A program made the position numbers and the translations under genes. Below the pieces are notes generated by a model that had not been told where the DNA came from, did no database searches, and was given only the letters and a program-made list of their open reading frames with translations. From Nelumbo lutea (lineage: Eukaryota; Streptophyta; Magnoliopsida; Proteales; Nelumbonaceae): a stretch of DNA of 64,000 nucleotides. The stretch lies in the NCBI GenBank assembly GCA_022828595.1, contig JAKGHH010000006.1, positions 12,768,499 through 12,832,498 of the forward strand, read 5' to 3'. Below are positions 22,435 to 33,818 of this stretch, one piece after another (the stretch's first letter is position 1; each line of letters starts with the position of its first letter).

Positions 22435-24400
22435 ATGTTGTACTCCAATTCTGGTCTTGAGTATTTTGACATTCCTGACCTATTGGGCGTAAGCATGCCT
22501 CGTCATATCATGTCCATAAGTAGTAGCGAGAGCTGTGGTAGTGAGTCTGAGGGCTCGCCTCAAAGGCCTGAGGTCCGGATACTGAAAGAGAGGACTACTC
22601 CTGGAGGTGCTGAGTGCAGCCGACAGGGCAATGAATTCCCCAGTAAAAGTATTGACTCTACAAGACTGAGGGGTGGTGTCGCTGCTGATGTCCTGGCATC
22701 ACCCGAAGTGATTGAGGGCGGTGAAGGCAAAGACTCGAGCCCTTAGGACATAGCCGAGGCCAAGGCCTGAGGCGTCCCAATAATGCGCTATCTGTGCTTC
22801 GACATGGATAGTGAACTTAGCACTACCAAATTCCGAGGGGATATAGTCAAATACTCTAATTGAAGGCTCTTACTAAGATGTACCAAATTCCGAGGGGATA
22901 TAGGCTTAGAGTCCCTGACATAGGTGATAGGCCCTAGTTGTCGAAGGAGGAGGAGGTGTGCATACACGAGCACTACCTCCACTTTGGCCTTAGGTTCCCC
23001 ATATCCCCTCATCTCCGAGCTGTTGAAATGCTACAATATCTCCCTCAATCAGCTTGCCCCCAATGTCATAAGGACAATCATTGTTGTGATGGTAACGGTT
23101 TGGCTCTGAGGTGTCAATGTGACCGAGAAGATATTTTGGTGTATGTCTCGAGGCAACACCCTACTGGGGCAAGTCTGTACTACTTCTAAGGCCAATGAGG
23201 TAGAGTGGTGGACAACCAATCGTCTGTTCATAATTGGAAGACGAAGTACTTTTTTATATCTTGTCTGAGGGTTGACCATTCAGGTCTGATTGGGGGGAGT
23301 CAGACCTCGTGGTTGAGAGAATAATGCCCTGGAACAAGGACGAGAAGGATGAGGTGATAACCTGAATTAAGGTATCGGGGACGATTCGGGCTGAGCCCTT
23401 AGTATCAGAGGAAGCCTTGGTGTGTGTTGATCTCAACCCCGCCTGCCTCGGTAGTGGAACTCCTATTGTCAACTTTACACATCGGCTTTCTTCCTTTACA
23501 TCTCATACTAACATGCTTGCATTTTTTTTCTGCAGAGATGTAGGGCAACATGGAGGAAATGCTACTGGAGATGGCAAAGTCCTGGAAGAGGATTCCGGGC
23601 GAGGAACCTCCGAGGAAGCAACCGCCGAAGAACGTCGCCACCGAGAGGGAACCTCGGTCGAAGGCTCTACTGGGGCCGAGAAGACAAAAGGGCCTAATGT
23701 GGTTGGGAAAGGGAAGGAGCCTATAGAGGCTAAGCAGAGAAAGGAGCTTGTTGCAAAGAGGCCCGCCAAGCCCCTCTAGCCTCTGAGGGGGAAGAGGCTA
23801 GCCATGAAGGATCACCCAGCTGTGGGTGGTGAAAGAGGCTCCCGTACACCACCGAAGGTGCTACTGAAAGTTCTCGTCAATTAGGGCATCGTATTTCACT
23901 AGAACATGCAGCGAGCTGCCCTTAACGACGGGATGGATTTTCTGCCCTCAATGGAGTGTCTGAGAGGGCGACACCTTGAGCACCCCGGGGGTCGGCTGGG
24001 CCTTGCTAACTGGGATGTTCCCAGTTGGGGACAGGCATTGTTGGACCCAAGTGAGTGTGTAGGGTGTCCGGGACACCCTCTTGAATCGACTGACCGATGT
24101 AAGTTCCTCTTCCTCTAGTACTTAGACCAATTTCCTCTTTTTCTTGCTTTCCATAGCTGATAGTTGTTTATCTTTTGAAGGTGTCTTCCACTGCCATCAC
24201 CCTTTGTGACAAGGTCGAGGTCCTCCTAGAGCAGCTGAGGACCTCGGAGGAGAAGAAGGAGCAACTAGAGCTCTGAGTGGCCGAGGCTGAGAGTAGCCAA
24301 GAGGCGGCCACTCGTGCATTGTGGGAAGAGCGCCTTCGCTGCAAAGACCTGGAGGCCGAGGTTGCTGCTAAGAGGGAGCAGCTGAAGTTACCCTTAGTAT
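22435..24400 (+). pseudogene. Tat antisense ORF, Transposase_28-like (putative plant transposon protein)
   Basis: The start is a Ser-rich N terminus (SISSSES) after the ATG at 22435. The central part reads PYPLISELLKCYNISLNQLAPN near 22970-23070, which matches the conserved core of Pfam PF04195, known as a putative gypsy-type transposon domain. A WKTKYFF segment follows near 23240. The C-terminal part (24170-24390) is a charged coiled coil with heptad Leu/Glu/Lys pattern. Several stops and shifts break it. Such ORFs lie antisense to gag-pol in Tat-lineage elements; the function of the product is not known. Confidence 0.6.
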
Positions 24401-24621
24401 TTACATATTGTCTTAAATTACCATCAAGTGACATGTAAATTTTTTTTAAAACCCAATATTATCTTTTGTGGTCAATTTTATCTTTGACTATCCTTCAAAT
24501 TTTCAAAATAAAACTCAACATCTGTCTTCTTTTATAATAGCATAGGCTAGTGGAAGTAAAGGAGAGAAAAAGGTTTGCATGTGTGTTCTAGCGTCTTGGG
24601 CTTCATTCTATCTACGGAAAT

Positions 24622-26571
24622 TGTTAGACAGTTTTGTATGCCCTTAGCTTCAATCAAAATTGATGTACTTTATGAGTTTATTGTAAATGAATAAAAGTAC
24701 ATATTTGATTTATGTTCCCTTGGTATGTTTCTGTGTATTACCCTTAAACTGGACACTTTCTGAGACTCGTGTTAGTTTTGAATGTTCACAGCCAGTGGGT
24801 CGGTCTGGGGAGACCTATCCTGACAAGGTTGACACTGTGGTGCCACCAAGTCAGTTGGGGTGGCTTGTCTCAGCTACCGGGGTGAGACCGTAGGCACATA
24901 TAGTGTGGGATTAATTGAATCTTTGAACTGGACCAGATTTCCAGTATTGCCCTGGACCTTGGAGATTGATGGGCAAAACTAGAAAGTTACACCCAACCCC
25001 TAGACTCGATTATGATACTACACTAGGTGTCGGATCGGGCTGTCTTTGATGTACCAATCAATGAGATCCTTAGCGGGGGTCAAAACCTGGGTATGTTGGG
25101 ACAATCCGAGAATTCATCTGAGTGGGTGATCATAGTGACAGGATCAGCCCCTTTGTCGGACAAAGGTAATGATCGAGGATGCACTCTCACTATTGGAAAC
25201 CAAGACTGCCGGCAGCCGATTTCAACCATTGAAATTTGTTTTGCAAAATATATTTTATATGAGATATAAAAGTATATATATTATGGTTTCTAAAATGTTT
25301 GCAAAAGGGTTTTAATTCCCGGGATCCATATAAGTGGAGAGTGCAACACTGTTCCTTGCAGCCGAGGGAGAGGTCCTCTCTTGTCGGGCAGTGTATGATC
25401 ATTATGGGCTGAGAGGTTAAGTGTAAGACCATTGAGGATAATACCTGATGGGCAAATCTTGCATCTGCCCACAGTCCCTGGGTGTTACAAGGTGGCTTGG
25501 CCCAAGGACCACTTAGGGTAAGTGTTGGGCCCATAGAGCCCATTTGATGGGTTTCAGGGGGTGCACTATCTTTAACAGTGTATTCGACCAGGCCTTGTAA
25601 CAAAGGCTGGGCCGAACCCATGTGGCTGATGTGTAGATCAATGCTTGGGTCCCATGCCATACAAGGAAGCCCAACTGGGCAGTAGTTAGGAAGGTCAAGT
25701 GAGCACATAAGCTTAATGGGCCTAAAGCCCATTTCGAACTGGGCTATTAATTTAGTTAATTAAAGGGGCGAATTCTGAGATGGATTAGCAGTTAGGATAG
25801 GGTCTTAATCCTATCCACTCAGAGAGTCCAGATCTGAATGTGATTCAGATCTAGAAACCTCCTAATAAGATTAGGATAAAGCTAATCTAATCTGCAGATA
25901 AGATAAGGGTTTATCCTTATCATTAGAAGAGAAGGCTGATCCAAATATGATTTGGATAAGCACCTCCTAATGGGATTAGGAGCTGATCTTTTCAAGTTAA
26001 CAAAAGGAAGGAGGGGGCGGCAGCCTTGAGAGAGACCAAGAAACACATCAGATCCTCTTTAGTGCTGAAATCAAGAAGAGAGAATTCTGCACCCTGCGAA
26101 TACTCTCTTGCCGCCTCCCTGCTCTTGCCGCCCTGTTTGCCATTTCGATCTCCAGCTGTGGGAGAAGTCAAGATTGGATCTTGACATCAATTCTTTAAGA
26201 AAGGATTGAAAAGGAAGGTGTGCTCACATTCCATTCTGCTGTTTCTTGCGAAGGACAGAGTTCTTGGGGAAGAACACTGTTGATTCTGCTCCATCCTGCA
26301 CTGCGCCATCTTCAGTGGGAGCAGTCTTTGGATCCTTCCTTGGGCGTGAACACCTTCGTTGGGAGATATTGCTTCTCTGTATCAGGTATCATTCTCTCCC
26401 ATTTCTTTTGGTTCAGATCTGGTTCAGTTTAAGGTTCATGATTTATCATTGAAAATGTGATTTTCTAAATAGGGAATGTGATTCCCAGTTGAAGGGAGAG
26501 AAAAATTTTTGAAATTCGCCCCTTATTCCGCAATCTTTGGGCATCCATGTGATGGATCTCTCAACCCTTCA
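24622..26571 (+). mobile_element. Solo LTR, Copia family of element 1, subfamily B
   Basis: It begins TGTTAGACAG and ends CCCTTCA with no primer site or coding sequence after it. The flanks are GAAAT (24617-24621) and GAAAA (26572-26576), a 4/5 match expected for a target duplication. This is what LTR-LTR recombination leaves behind. It is closer to 60481-62446 than to the LTRs of element 1. Confidence 0.92.
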
Positions 26572-26709
26572 GAAAACCCATCTTGCACCCCCCCTACCCC
26601 ACCACAAACGAATCCGTGGATGTCTCACCGAATTCTGTAATCTTCCACTGCATGGCAATATGTCAATGGATTGTGCCATGTGCCAAATGATAGAAGCAGC
26701 AGCTTTTAG

Positions 26710-27119
26710 TGGGGGTGTCAATGGACCAGTTTTGGATTGCACTCCGTGCATCCTACGTCAATTTGGACGGATTTGACGGACCAACAAGACATAATAATTG
26801 GACCAATCCAGTCCAAAATATTTATTAGATTGGATTGGACATAATCTGTCCCTAACAAATTTATATTGGATTGAGTTGGATTAAACAAATATCTGGTCCA
26901 TTGTTATAAGATAAGAATATATGTGTCAATGGATTGAGTTTGGATAAAACCAATCTAAGTCAAAATGAATTTGAATAGATTAGACGGTTCAAACATTGAA
27001 TTGGACTGGTCCAAATAGGTCCAAACATTCATTGGATTGGATTGAACCTGGTCCATTTATAATTGACTCACATTGGACTGGATCGGATTGGACCAAATCC
27101 AGTCCAATTGACACCCCTA
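26710..27119. mobile_element. hAT-type MITE, 410 bp
   Basis: The ends are TGGGGGTGTCAATGGAC and, reversed, TAGGGGTGTCAATTGGAC. The flanking 8 bp are GCTTTTAG (26702-26709) and GCTTTTAA (27120-27127). An 8 bp duplication and this terminal motif indicate the hAT superfamily. The interior is full of ATTGGATTGGA words in both orientations and codes for nothing. Confidence 0.9.
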
Positions 27120-27228
27120 GCTTTTAACACCAAATAATATATATATACATACTACTATAGTTTTGAAAATAGAGAACTATACAGAATTAAAGAAATTTGA
27201 AAATAGCAAACTGAACAGAATTAAAGAA

Positions 27229-27852
27229 AGGAAAAATTCCTAAACAGTGCCATGAACTTTGGGGGTTGTGTCAAGTTATTACTTAAACTTCAAAGCGTGA
27301 CTCTACAATACCCTAAACTTTCAAATCGTGTCTAATAGGTTGGCCGTTATCCAACCCGTCATGTGACATTAGGTGTGCATTATAAAATTTTAAAATGGAA
27401 AAATGATCCTTTATGATATTTTTCTAATCATTTCACCCATTTCATCCGAGTGTTAGAAGAAGGAAAGGGGAATAAGGGTTATGAAACTAGACACTAATCA
27501 ACTATTGAAGCTCCTACTCCCCTGTTCAACCTCCCTGGCTTGTTCAACGATCAACTGTAATCGGATGATCACCTGTCCATTCATAACCCTTCTTCCCCTT
27601 TCCTTATTTTAATACTCAGACAAAATGGGTAAAATGGTCAGAACAATTATCATAAAGAATTATCTTGCCATTTTGAAATTATTTAATTTCTACCTAATGT
27701 CTTGTGAAGGTATTGACTAACGGTCAACTAATTGTAGGGACCTATTAGACACAATTTGAAAGTTCAAGATACTGTAGAAACATATTTTGAAATTCAAGGA
27801 CTGACTTTACACAACCCCCAAAATTCAGGGTACTGTGCTCAGGAGTTTTCCC
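27229..27852. mobile_element. Foldback-like inverted-repeat element, ~620 bp
   Basis: The left arm, from GGAAAAATTCCTAAACAG and AACTTTGGGGGTTGTGT, is matched in reverse by the right arm ending near 27852. The symmetry continues inward: GGGTTATGAA at 27476 faces TTCATAACCC near 27580. Almost the whole element can thus fold into one long hairpin. No coding sequence and no clear target duplication were found; long arms suggest a Mutator-like or foldback element. Confidence 0.7.
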
Positions 27853-27856
27853 TTAC

Positions 27857-27982
27857 GCTATGTTTGGTTTGAAGGAAAGAGTAAGTTAAGGAAGGAAATG
27901 CAGGGAACCCTATACAAGATTTGTAAAGGTTTCCCTTCCTTTCCTTTCCATTCCCCACTTTTTCCTTCAAACCAAACATAGC
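27857..27982. mobile_element. Small MITE, 126 bp, perfect 22 bp terminal repeats
   Basis: GCTATGTTTGGTTTGAAGG at the left end is repeated exactly in reverse at the right end. The GTTTGG motif is common in Tourist-like MITEs. It starts four bases after the foldback element ends; TTA is at 27853-27855. The superfamily is an inference. Confidence 0.75.
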
Positions 27983-28058
27983 CTTGAACAAAATGAAGAA
28001 AATATTACTTCTCAGGAGTTGTCTAATGAAAACCTGTTAACAAGGCAGGAGTTATTCA

Positions 28059-28525
28059 TATGGGTGGTCATGGGCTGGGCCGGGCTTTGCACTTATGATA
28101 AGGGCTATAGCTTAGGCCTGGGCCTGATTCTGAGCCAATGTCTTTCATATATAAAACATTAGATATCTATAATATTTTATATTAAATGACATAACATTAA
28201 TATAAACTTTTATTTTATATATTATATAATATAAAATATTACATATAATATAAATTATACATGTCATGTTATAACATTTATATATAAAATATATAATATA
28301 ATGTAAAATAACATGTATACATATGTATACATTATACACAAAATGTATAAGTTTAAATATATGCAGGCCGGATCGGGCCTGAACTGGGCTTAATACTTTA
28401 AGCCCAAGCCCGGCCCTAAAATTTGTGGGCCTGATATGGGCTTGAGCCCAGGCTGAGCCAAAACACAAAACCTAGGCCCAAGCCCGAAATTTCTGGGCTG
28501 GGCCAGGCTGAAATGATCACCCCTA
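28059..28525. mobile_element. hAT-type MITE, 467 bp, perfect 8 bp target duplication
   Basis: GTTATTCA flanks both sides (28051-28058 and 28526-28533). The ends are TATGGGTGGTCATGGGC and, reversed, TAGGGGTGATCAT. The interior has the GGGCTGGGCC and GGGCTTGAGCCC words typical of this plant MITE type, around an AT-rich core. Confidence 0.93.
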
Positions 28526-28533
28526 GTTATTCA

Positions 28534-29068
28534 CACACTACTTTCTCAGAGCTCCTGCTTGAACAATTACAAACCAATCAACTCCAAAAGAAAATGTTTT
28601 CTAAATTCCACACACTGCTGTTACAACTTATAGAAGCACCTCCAATTGTCATAATTTCATTATTTTTCTTCTTTTCTGTTTTTTTTTTTTTTTGTAGGAA
28701 TATGATTTAAAAACAAAAGATGAGAATTTACAGGCATAGTTGAATATGCAACGATCATGTCGTCCTCAAAAGATATCCCAAAAGGATGCCTACCAAACCC
28801 ACAAGCACGACATAAATATTAGCTCATTTGGTCATAATTAAACTGAATCAATCAAGTTTGAATCAATAATGTCAATAGCTTTAAATAAATGAGAGACCAA
28901 CCATATTTGATCTCGGACTTGAGATTCAGAAGGGGAAACAACAACAATTTATTCCAAAATTAATAAAAGTTATCTTCTATTCAAATCTTTCATTTTGGAA
29001 ATTTAAAGAATAATAATGGGTTAAATTGTCTTTTTCATCTTTCTGTTAACAGTAACTAATTGTATTAG
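28534..29068. other. Intergenic stretch, no gene seen
   Basis: AT-rich sequence with a T-run at about 28680-28695. No ORF or repeat structure can be supported. Confidence 0.6.
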
Positions 29069-29551
29069 TGTTCGGCTCATGGCTGAGCTGGTCCTGAGAG
29101 ACACGTGGTCACCCAATCATTGCCCAGTCAACCCAAATACGTTGGCATAGCTTGGCCAGCTCTGCAGCATACATGGCCTCCATGACCTAATCGGGGCTAC
29201 GCTATTACTGTAGGCCCCATCTTATCATCTCAGCCACGTCAACTACACGTCACGTGGATGAGCATAACTACGGACAAGGAGGAGTAAGGTAGATAGCTCC
29301 ACTAGGGAATAAGAATCTATCCCAAATACCTCAGTGGCCAACCTCATCCCGATAAGGTAAAGGATTCTAACTTCTGACACCCGCACTTCCTATTTGTCTC
29401 CTAGCTCGGCCTAGCCTTCTACTACCTCCTACTAACTTGAGCGTCGGAGTACCTACCCGGGGATAACTCCTCGTGCCTCTGACTTCTCCTTTCTTGACCA
29501 CAGGTCCTGAAGCATGGCCTTGTCCTTGTAACTCAGCATCGCCCTATTGGC
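29069..29551 (+). repeat. 5' LTR of Tat element, with internal deletion
   Basis: It begins TGTTCGGCTCATGG. Compared with the 3' LTR it lacks about 70 bases at 29351, the stretch that holds the TATA box in the 3' copy. The exact 3' end (29546-29551) is uncertain because no CA dinucleotide marks it. Confidence 0.82.
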
Positions 29552-29566
29552 CCCGTTTGTGGGAAT
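29548..29566 (+). other. Primer binding region of Tat element
   Basis: TGGCCCCGTTTGTGGGAAT resembles the TTGGCGCCGTCTGTGGGAA sequence commonly found right after the 5' LTR in plant Tat and Athila elements. The tRNA was not identified. Confidence 0.6.
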
Positions 29567-29622
29567 CATACAAAAAGCCTTCCCGAAATCTCTCTCACCG
29601 CACAATCAAGCAAGCGATCAAG

Positions 29623-31210
29623 ATGCCGAGAAACCACTCTGAGCGATCAATAGGTCGATCCCCATCTCGAGAGTCTCGGCGCCACGATTCTCCACACCAA
29701 GAAACTCAGCAAAACCCAACCACAGTTGATCCTACGCAATTCCAGGTGATGCAAGTGAAGGTCGACAAAATCTTCGAGATGATGCAGACAGAACCTAGGA
29801 TTCACAGCACCGCCCAATAGGGTTGTCCTGCCTCTCACCCCAATGCGCACGAAGGATGATCCTCACCCCAAGGACCCCAAATCACATTGGATTGACAAGG
29901 GGGCAACACAGTCCAATCAGGAAAGGAATGACATAGCAAGAAAGTCTGCCCCCTCCGTCAGCTCTCGCGAGCCTAGCAACCATAGTAGGACACACCAAAC
30001 CACGCGAATCCCCACCAAAGAAAGGCTTGGTAGACGGACGCTGCCTCGCGTGGTCTCCATCGCCGAATCCAGATCTTTGAAGGACTGCCCTGCGCGCCAT
30101 AAGAAAGAAAGGGCAACGCACACCGCAGCTTCGGCTCATAGGGATGTCGAAATCCAGGAACTTTGGCAACACTTAAAAGAGTTGAAGCGCATTCAAGTTC
30201 AGAGGAGCACAACGCCAGCCGTAGATCAGCCTGTGCAACCCATTGCTCAGCTTGTCCAAGACCCATCATTTATCCAAGAGGTCATGGACGAGGTACCTCC
30301 CGTAGGATGGTGGGCACCCCAGCTCAACAAATACGATGGGAACACTGACCCTACCAACCATGTCGAGGCCTTGAAAGCTCAATTGATGCTGCGCAGATCT
30401 TCCGAGGGCTTGATGTGCAATACTCTTGTGGCCACACTCAAGGGCCTAGCCCTGACCTGCTACTCCTCACTCCCCTCGTGCTCCATAGCATCATGGAGTC
30501 AGCTGGAGACCCAGTTTCGGGCACAGTTTATAGCAAGCCAGAAGTAATGGAAAACTTCGGCTAGCCTTATGCAGGTGCGACAGAGGAAAAATGAATCTCT
30601 TAGAAACTACCTAGCAAGGTTCAACACTGAAGCACTACAGGTCCGAAACCTGAACCAATCTGTGGTTGTCACAGCCATCCAGCATGGACTCTGCCCCTCA
30701 CCATTCAACTTCTCCATCTCCAAGCACCATCCGCGGACACTAGCCAACCTAATGACTTATGCCTAGAAATATATCAATGTGGAAGAAGCACAGGCACAGA
30801 TATGGGACGAGGAAGAAAGGCCTAAAAAGAAGAGGAGAGATGCCGAGGAGTGGAAAACAGAAAGATCAGATCGAGACCATAAGAGGTAGGATCGCCGACC
30901 TGATCATAGACCACGAACACCGCCACCGACCTACCAGAACTTCATGCCGCTCAATGCACTAAGGTTTGAAGTCCTGATGCAAATTTGTGACCACAGTTAT
31001 GTTCGTTCGCTTCAGAAGATGAAAACGCAAAGCAACAAGAGGAACTGTGACAAGGATTGCGACTTCCATAGAGACCACGACCACAACGCGGAGAATTGCT
31101 TCAACCTATGCAACCACATCGAAGACCTAATTAGGCATGGGTACCTTGATGGGTTCGTCAACAAAAGCGAGAAGCCAACACAGAAAGAACAATGCACAGA
31201 GAATGCTTAG
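29623..31210 (+). pseudogene. Tat gag pseudogene
   Basis: The start is ATG at 29623 (MPRNHSERS), with an Arg/Ser-rich N terminus. After a TAG at 29818-29820 and a frame change the gag core appears: YDGNTDPTNHVEALKAQ near 30333, then the LKGLALTCYSSL and SWSQLETQFRAQF segments of Retrotrans_gag. After another TAG comes LRNYLARFNTEA. A zinc-binding segment CDFHRDHDHNAENC, followed by LIRHGYLDGFV, is typical of the C-terminal gag in this lineage. At least three stops and two shifts break it. An intact product would form the particle core. Confidence 0.85.
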
Positions 31211-31216
31211 CCACCA

Positions 31217-31890
31217 CACCGAGCCCCTCCTGCTGGTGTGATCCACGTCATATTAGGAGGAATCACAATAGGAGGAGAGAGTAGCTCGGGGCACAAGATA
31301 TATGCACAGTTGTGCAAAATCGACAACCGGGGGCGCAAGAAGAGGCGGGACCAATCTATCACCTTCACTGATGATGACCTACAGGAGGTTCAAACCCCGC
31401 ATGATGATGCCTTGGTAATCATAGCTGAGGTTGCTAATTTTGAGATGCGATGAATTATGGTTGATACAGATAGCTCCACTGATGTGCTTTTTGAGGACGC
31501 ATTTGAGAAGCTCGGCATAGACAAAGAGCACCTCACCCCCATCAACACTCCCCTAATGGGCTTCTCTGGGGAGTCCCTCTTGCCCACTAGAAGGATAACA
31601 CTTCCTCTCCTGATCGGAGATGGTGACATCACTACGATGACCATGGTGGACTTCATTGTGGTTCATTGGCCCTCGTCATACAACGCTATCCTTGGCAGGT
31701 CATCCTTAATGTCGTGCAGGCTACGGTCTCAACATTCCACATCACCATGACGTTCCCAATTGAATATGGTGTAAGCGTAGCACATGGAGACCAAAGGATT
31801 GTGTGGCAGTGCTACTTGCTCTTTTGCCGACAACCACGCCCAACTGTGGAAACATTGAACGTTGATGGCTGAATCCTATGACCTGTGGGA
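31217..31890 (+). pseudogene. Tat aspartic protease pseudogene
   Basis: HVILGGITIGGES lies near 31247, upstream of the active site as in relatives. The active site reads MVDTDSSTDVLF near 31456-31492. The catalytic Asp is kept, but the Gly of DTGSS is Asp. A stop (TGA, 31451-31453) lies just before it. VHWPSSYNAILGR, the second conserved protease segment, follows near 31662, then a frame break. Confidence 0.82.
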
Positions 31891-33320
31891 TGAGGTGAGA
31901 AAATAGTGTGGTCAACTTGTTGATGACTTCATCCAGGTGCCACTCAACAAAGAAGACCCCGAGAGGACGGTCCAGGTCGGTTCTCTCTTAGATGACTGCC
32001 TCCAAGAAGAGCTTGTGTAGCTACTAAGAGATCATGCCAACGTGTTTGCCTGGTCGGCGGCAAATATGCCGAGAATTGACCCCAAAGTCATCTCGGACTG
32101 CCTGAACGCCAACCCTCGCTACCAACCTATCAAGTAGAAGAAGAGGAGCTTTGCTACAGAATTGTGGCAGGTGATCGCTGATGAAGTACATAAGTTGCTC
32201 GGCGTCAGCTTCATTTGGGAAGTCAAATAATCCGATTAGCTAGCCAACGTGGTGATGGTGAAGAAAGCCAATGAGAAGTGGAGGATATGTATCAACTTCA
32301 CCAACCTAAACAAGCCTGCCTTAAGGACAAGTTCCCTCTACTAAGGATTGATCAGCTTATTGACGCGACGACAGGGCATGAACTCTTTATTTTCATGGAT
32401 GCCTTCTTGGGATACAACTAGACTTGAATGCACCAAGATGACCAGGAGAAAATGGCTTTCATCACCGACCGTGGCCTATACTGCTACAAGATGATGCCCT
32501 TCGGCCTCAAGAACGCCAACGCCACCTAACAATGCCTGGTCAATGAGGTATTTAAGGACCAGCTTGGCCGAAATCTAGAAGCTTATGTCGATGACATGCT
32601 TGTGAAGAGCAAGAAGGCCAAGCACAACCTTGTTGACCTAAAGGAAGTCTTTGACACCCTCAAGAAGTATAAGATGAAGCTGAACCCAACCAAATCTGCT
32701 TTTGGGGTTGGCTCGGGTAAATTCCTAGGGTTCATGGTGACACAGAGAGGGATTGAAGCAAATCCAGAGAAACTACAGGCCATCCTTGACACGCAATGGC
32801 CCCAAACTCACAAAGAAGTGCAATGACTCATCGGTAGAGTAGCCACCCTCAATAGATTCAAGTCCAAATCTGTAAACCGGTGTCCGCTCTTCTTTAAAGC
32901 CCTCAAGAAGCCAAAAAACTTCTAGTGGAATGAGGAATGCAAATGGTCCTTTCAGGAGATGAAGCAGTACTTGAGCTCACCGTCTCTCCTCACAAAGCCG
33001 AGCCCAGGTGATGAGCTGCTGCTCTACCTCTCAGCTGGGGATGAGGTTGTCAGCTCGGTACTAGTTAAGGAGGAAGACCGGGTACAGAGGCCGATCTACT
33101 ATACCAGCAAAGTTCTTAGTGGCACGGAAACGTGGTACTCCAACTTGGAGAAAATGGCCCTAGCACTAGTTACCTCGGCCAGAAAGCTTAGACCATACTT
33201 CTAAGCCCATAGCATTCAAGTGCTCATCGACCGACCACTCAAGCAAATCCTCCAAAGGCCAGAAGCATCTAGTCGCTTGATCAAATGGAGCATAGAGCTG
33301 AGTGAGTTTGACATCGAATA
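31890..33320 (+). pseudogene. Tat reverse transcriptase and RNase H, split by a nested element
   Basis: The connecting segment HANVFAWSAANMP lies near 32034. RT follows with VKKANEKWRICINFTNLNK, then the FMDAF box (catalytic Asp), MMPFGLKNA and YVDDMLVKSK near 32584 (catalytic Asp pair intact). FLGFMVTQRGIEANPEK and a WPQTHKEVQ thumb come next. RNase H follows with LLLYLSAGDEVVSSVL and PIYYTSKVLSG. It ends at SEFDIEY, where the TR-GAG element is inserted; the chain resumes at 35517. Stops at CAG and TGG codons are frequent. Confidence 0.87.
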
Positions 33321-33795
33321 TGTTGTGGATGCATTCGTGGGAAGAATTACCGCCGCCGATAGCAACAGTGAGGGGGGTCCACACAGTAGCTTATCTTGCC
33401 ACATCAGCTCTTCTTGCCAGCTCGCCAATAGTTTACTTATTCCAGTTTTGTTCTTATCTAGTTCTGTTCTTACTTATCTATTAGAGATATGAACTGAGTT
33501 TCGCTAGAAGTTTGTTAGAAGTAGGAGTTTGATTTAAAGTTGGATTGTCCTATCTTAGTCGAATGGAGTAAGGAGTCTCCTCTTGTAATCTCCTATTTAA
33601 GGAGTTGTGATTTGGGAATAAAGTATTCAGTTTCTAGTCAAGAGAAGAGTGAGGAGAGTTCGGGTGGTCTCTTGGACAAATCACCCATTCGGTTTTCCAC
33701 AATAGGGTCTACACGCAAGGGAAGGCACAAGGGGAAGCAAGAGGTTCTCTCTGTGGACCGACCCGTAAAGAGATCCTACACGTGGGCCCATAAAA
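33321..33795 (+). repeat. 5' LTR of TR-GAG element, 475 bp
   Basis: It begins TGTTGTGGATGC and ends CCATAAAA; the terminal CA seen in the 3' copy is mutated. It is shorter than the 3' LTR because that one carries an internal duplication. Confidence 0.9.
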
Positions 33796-33798
33796 TTC

Positions 33799-33811
33799 TG
33801 GTATCAGAGCC
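33799..33811 (+). other. Primer binding site of TR-GAG element
   Basis: TGGTATCAGAGCC is a canonical initiator-Met-tRNA site three bases after the LTR. A Met-tRNA site is also used by many Gypsy elements. Confidence 0.88.
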
Positions 33812-33818
33812 TACCGTC

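Larger units (their letters stand above)
21267..24400 (-). mobile_element. 3' end of a minus-strand Tat-lineage Gypsy element
   Basis: Read on minus, the order is an antisense ORF (which is therefore on +), a repeat-bearing 3' UTR, a polypurine tract and an LTR. This is the 3' half of the layout seen in the complete Tat element at 29069-45104. Gag and pol are absent; homology ends near 24400. From 24400 to 24621 I see only AT-rich sequence. Confidence 0.7.

Noticed and set aside
23503..23779. Overlapping frames on both strands with charged composition
   Set aside because: Only the + strand fits the antisense ORF of the truncated Tat element; the minus frame is its shadow.
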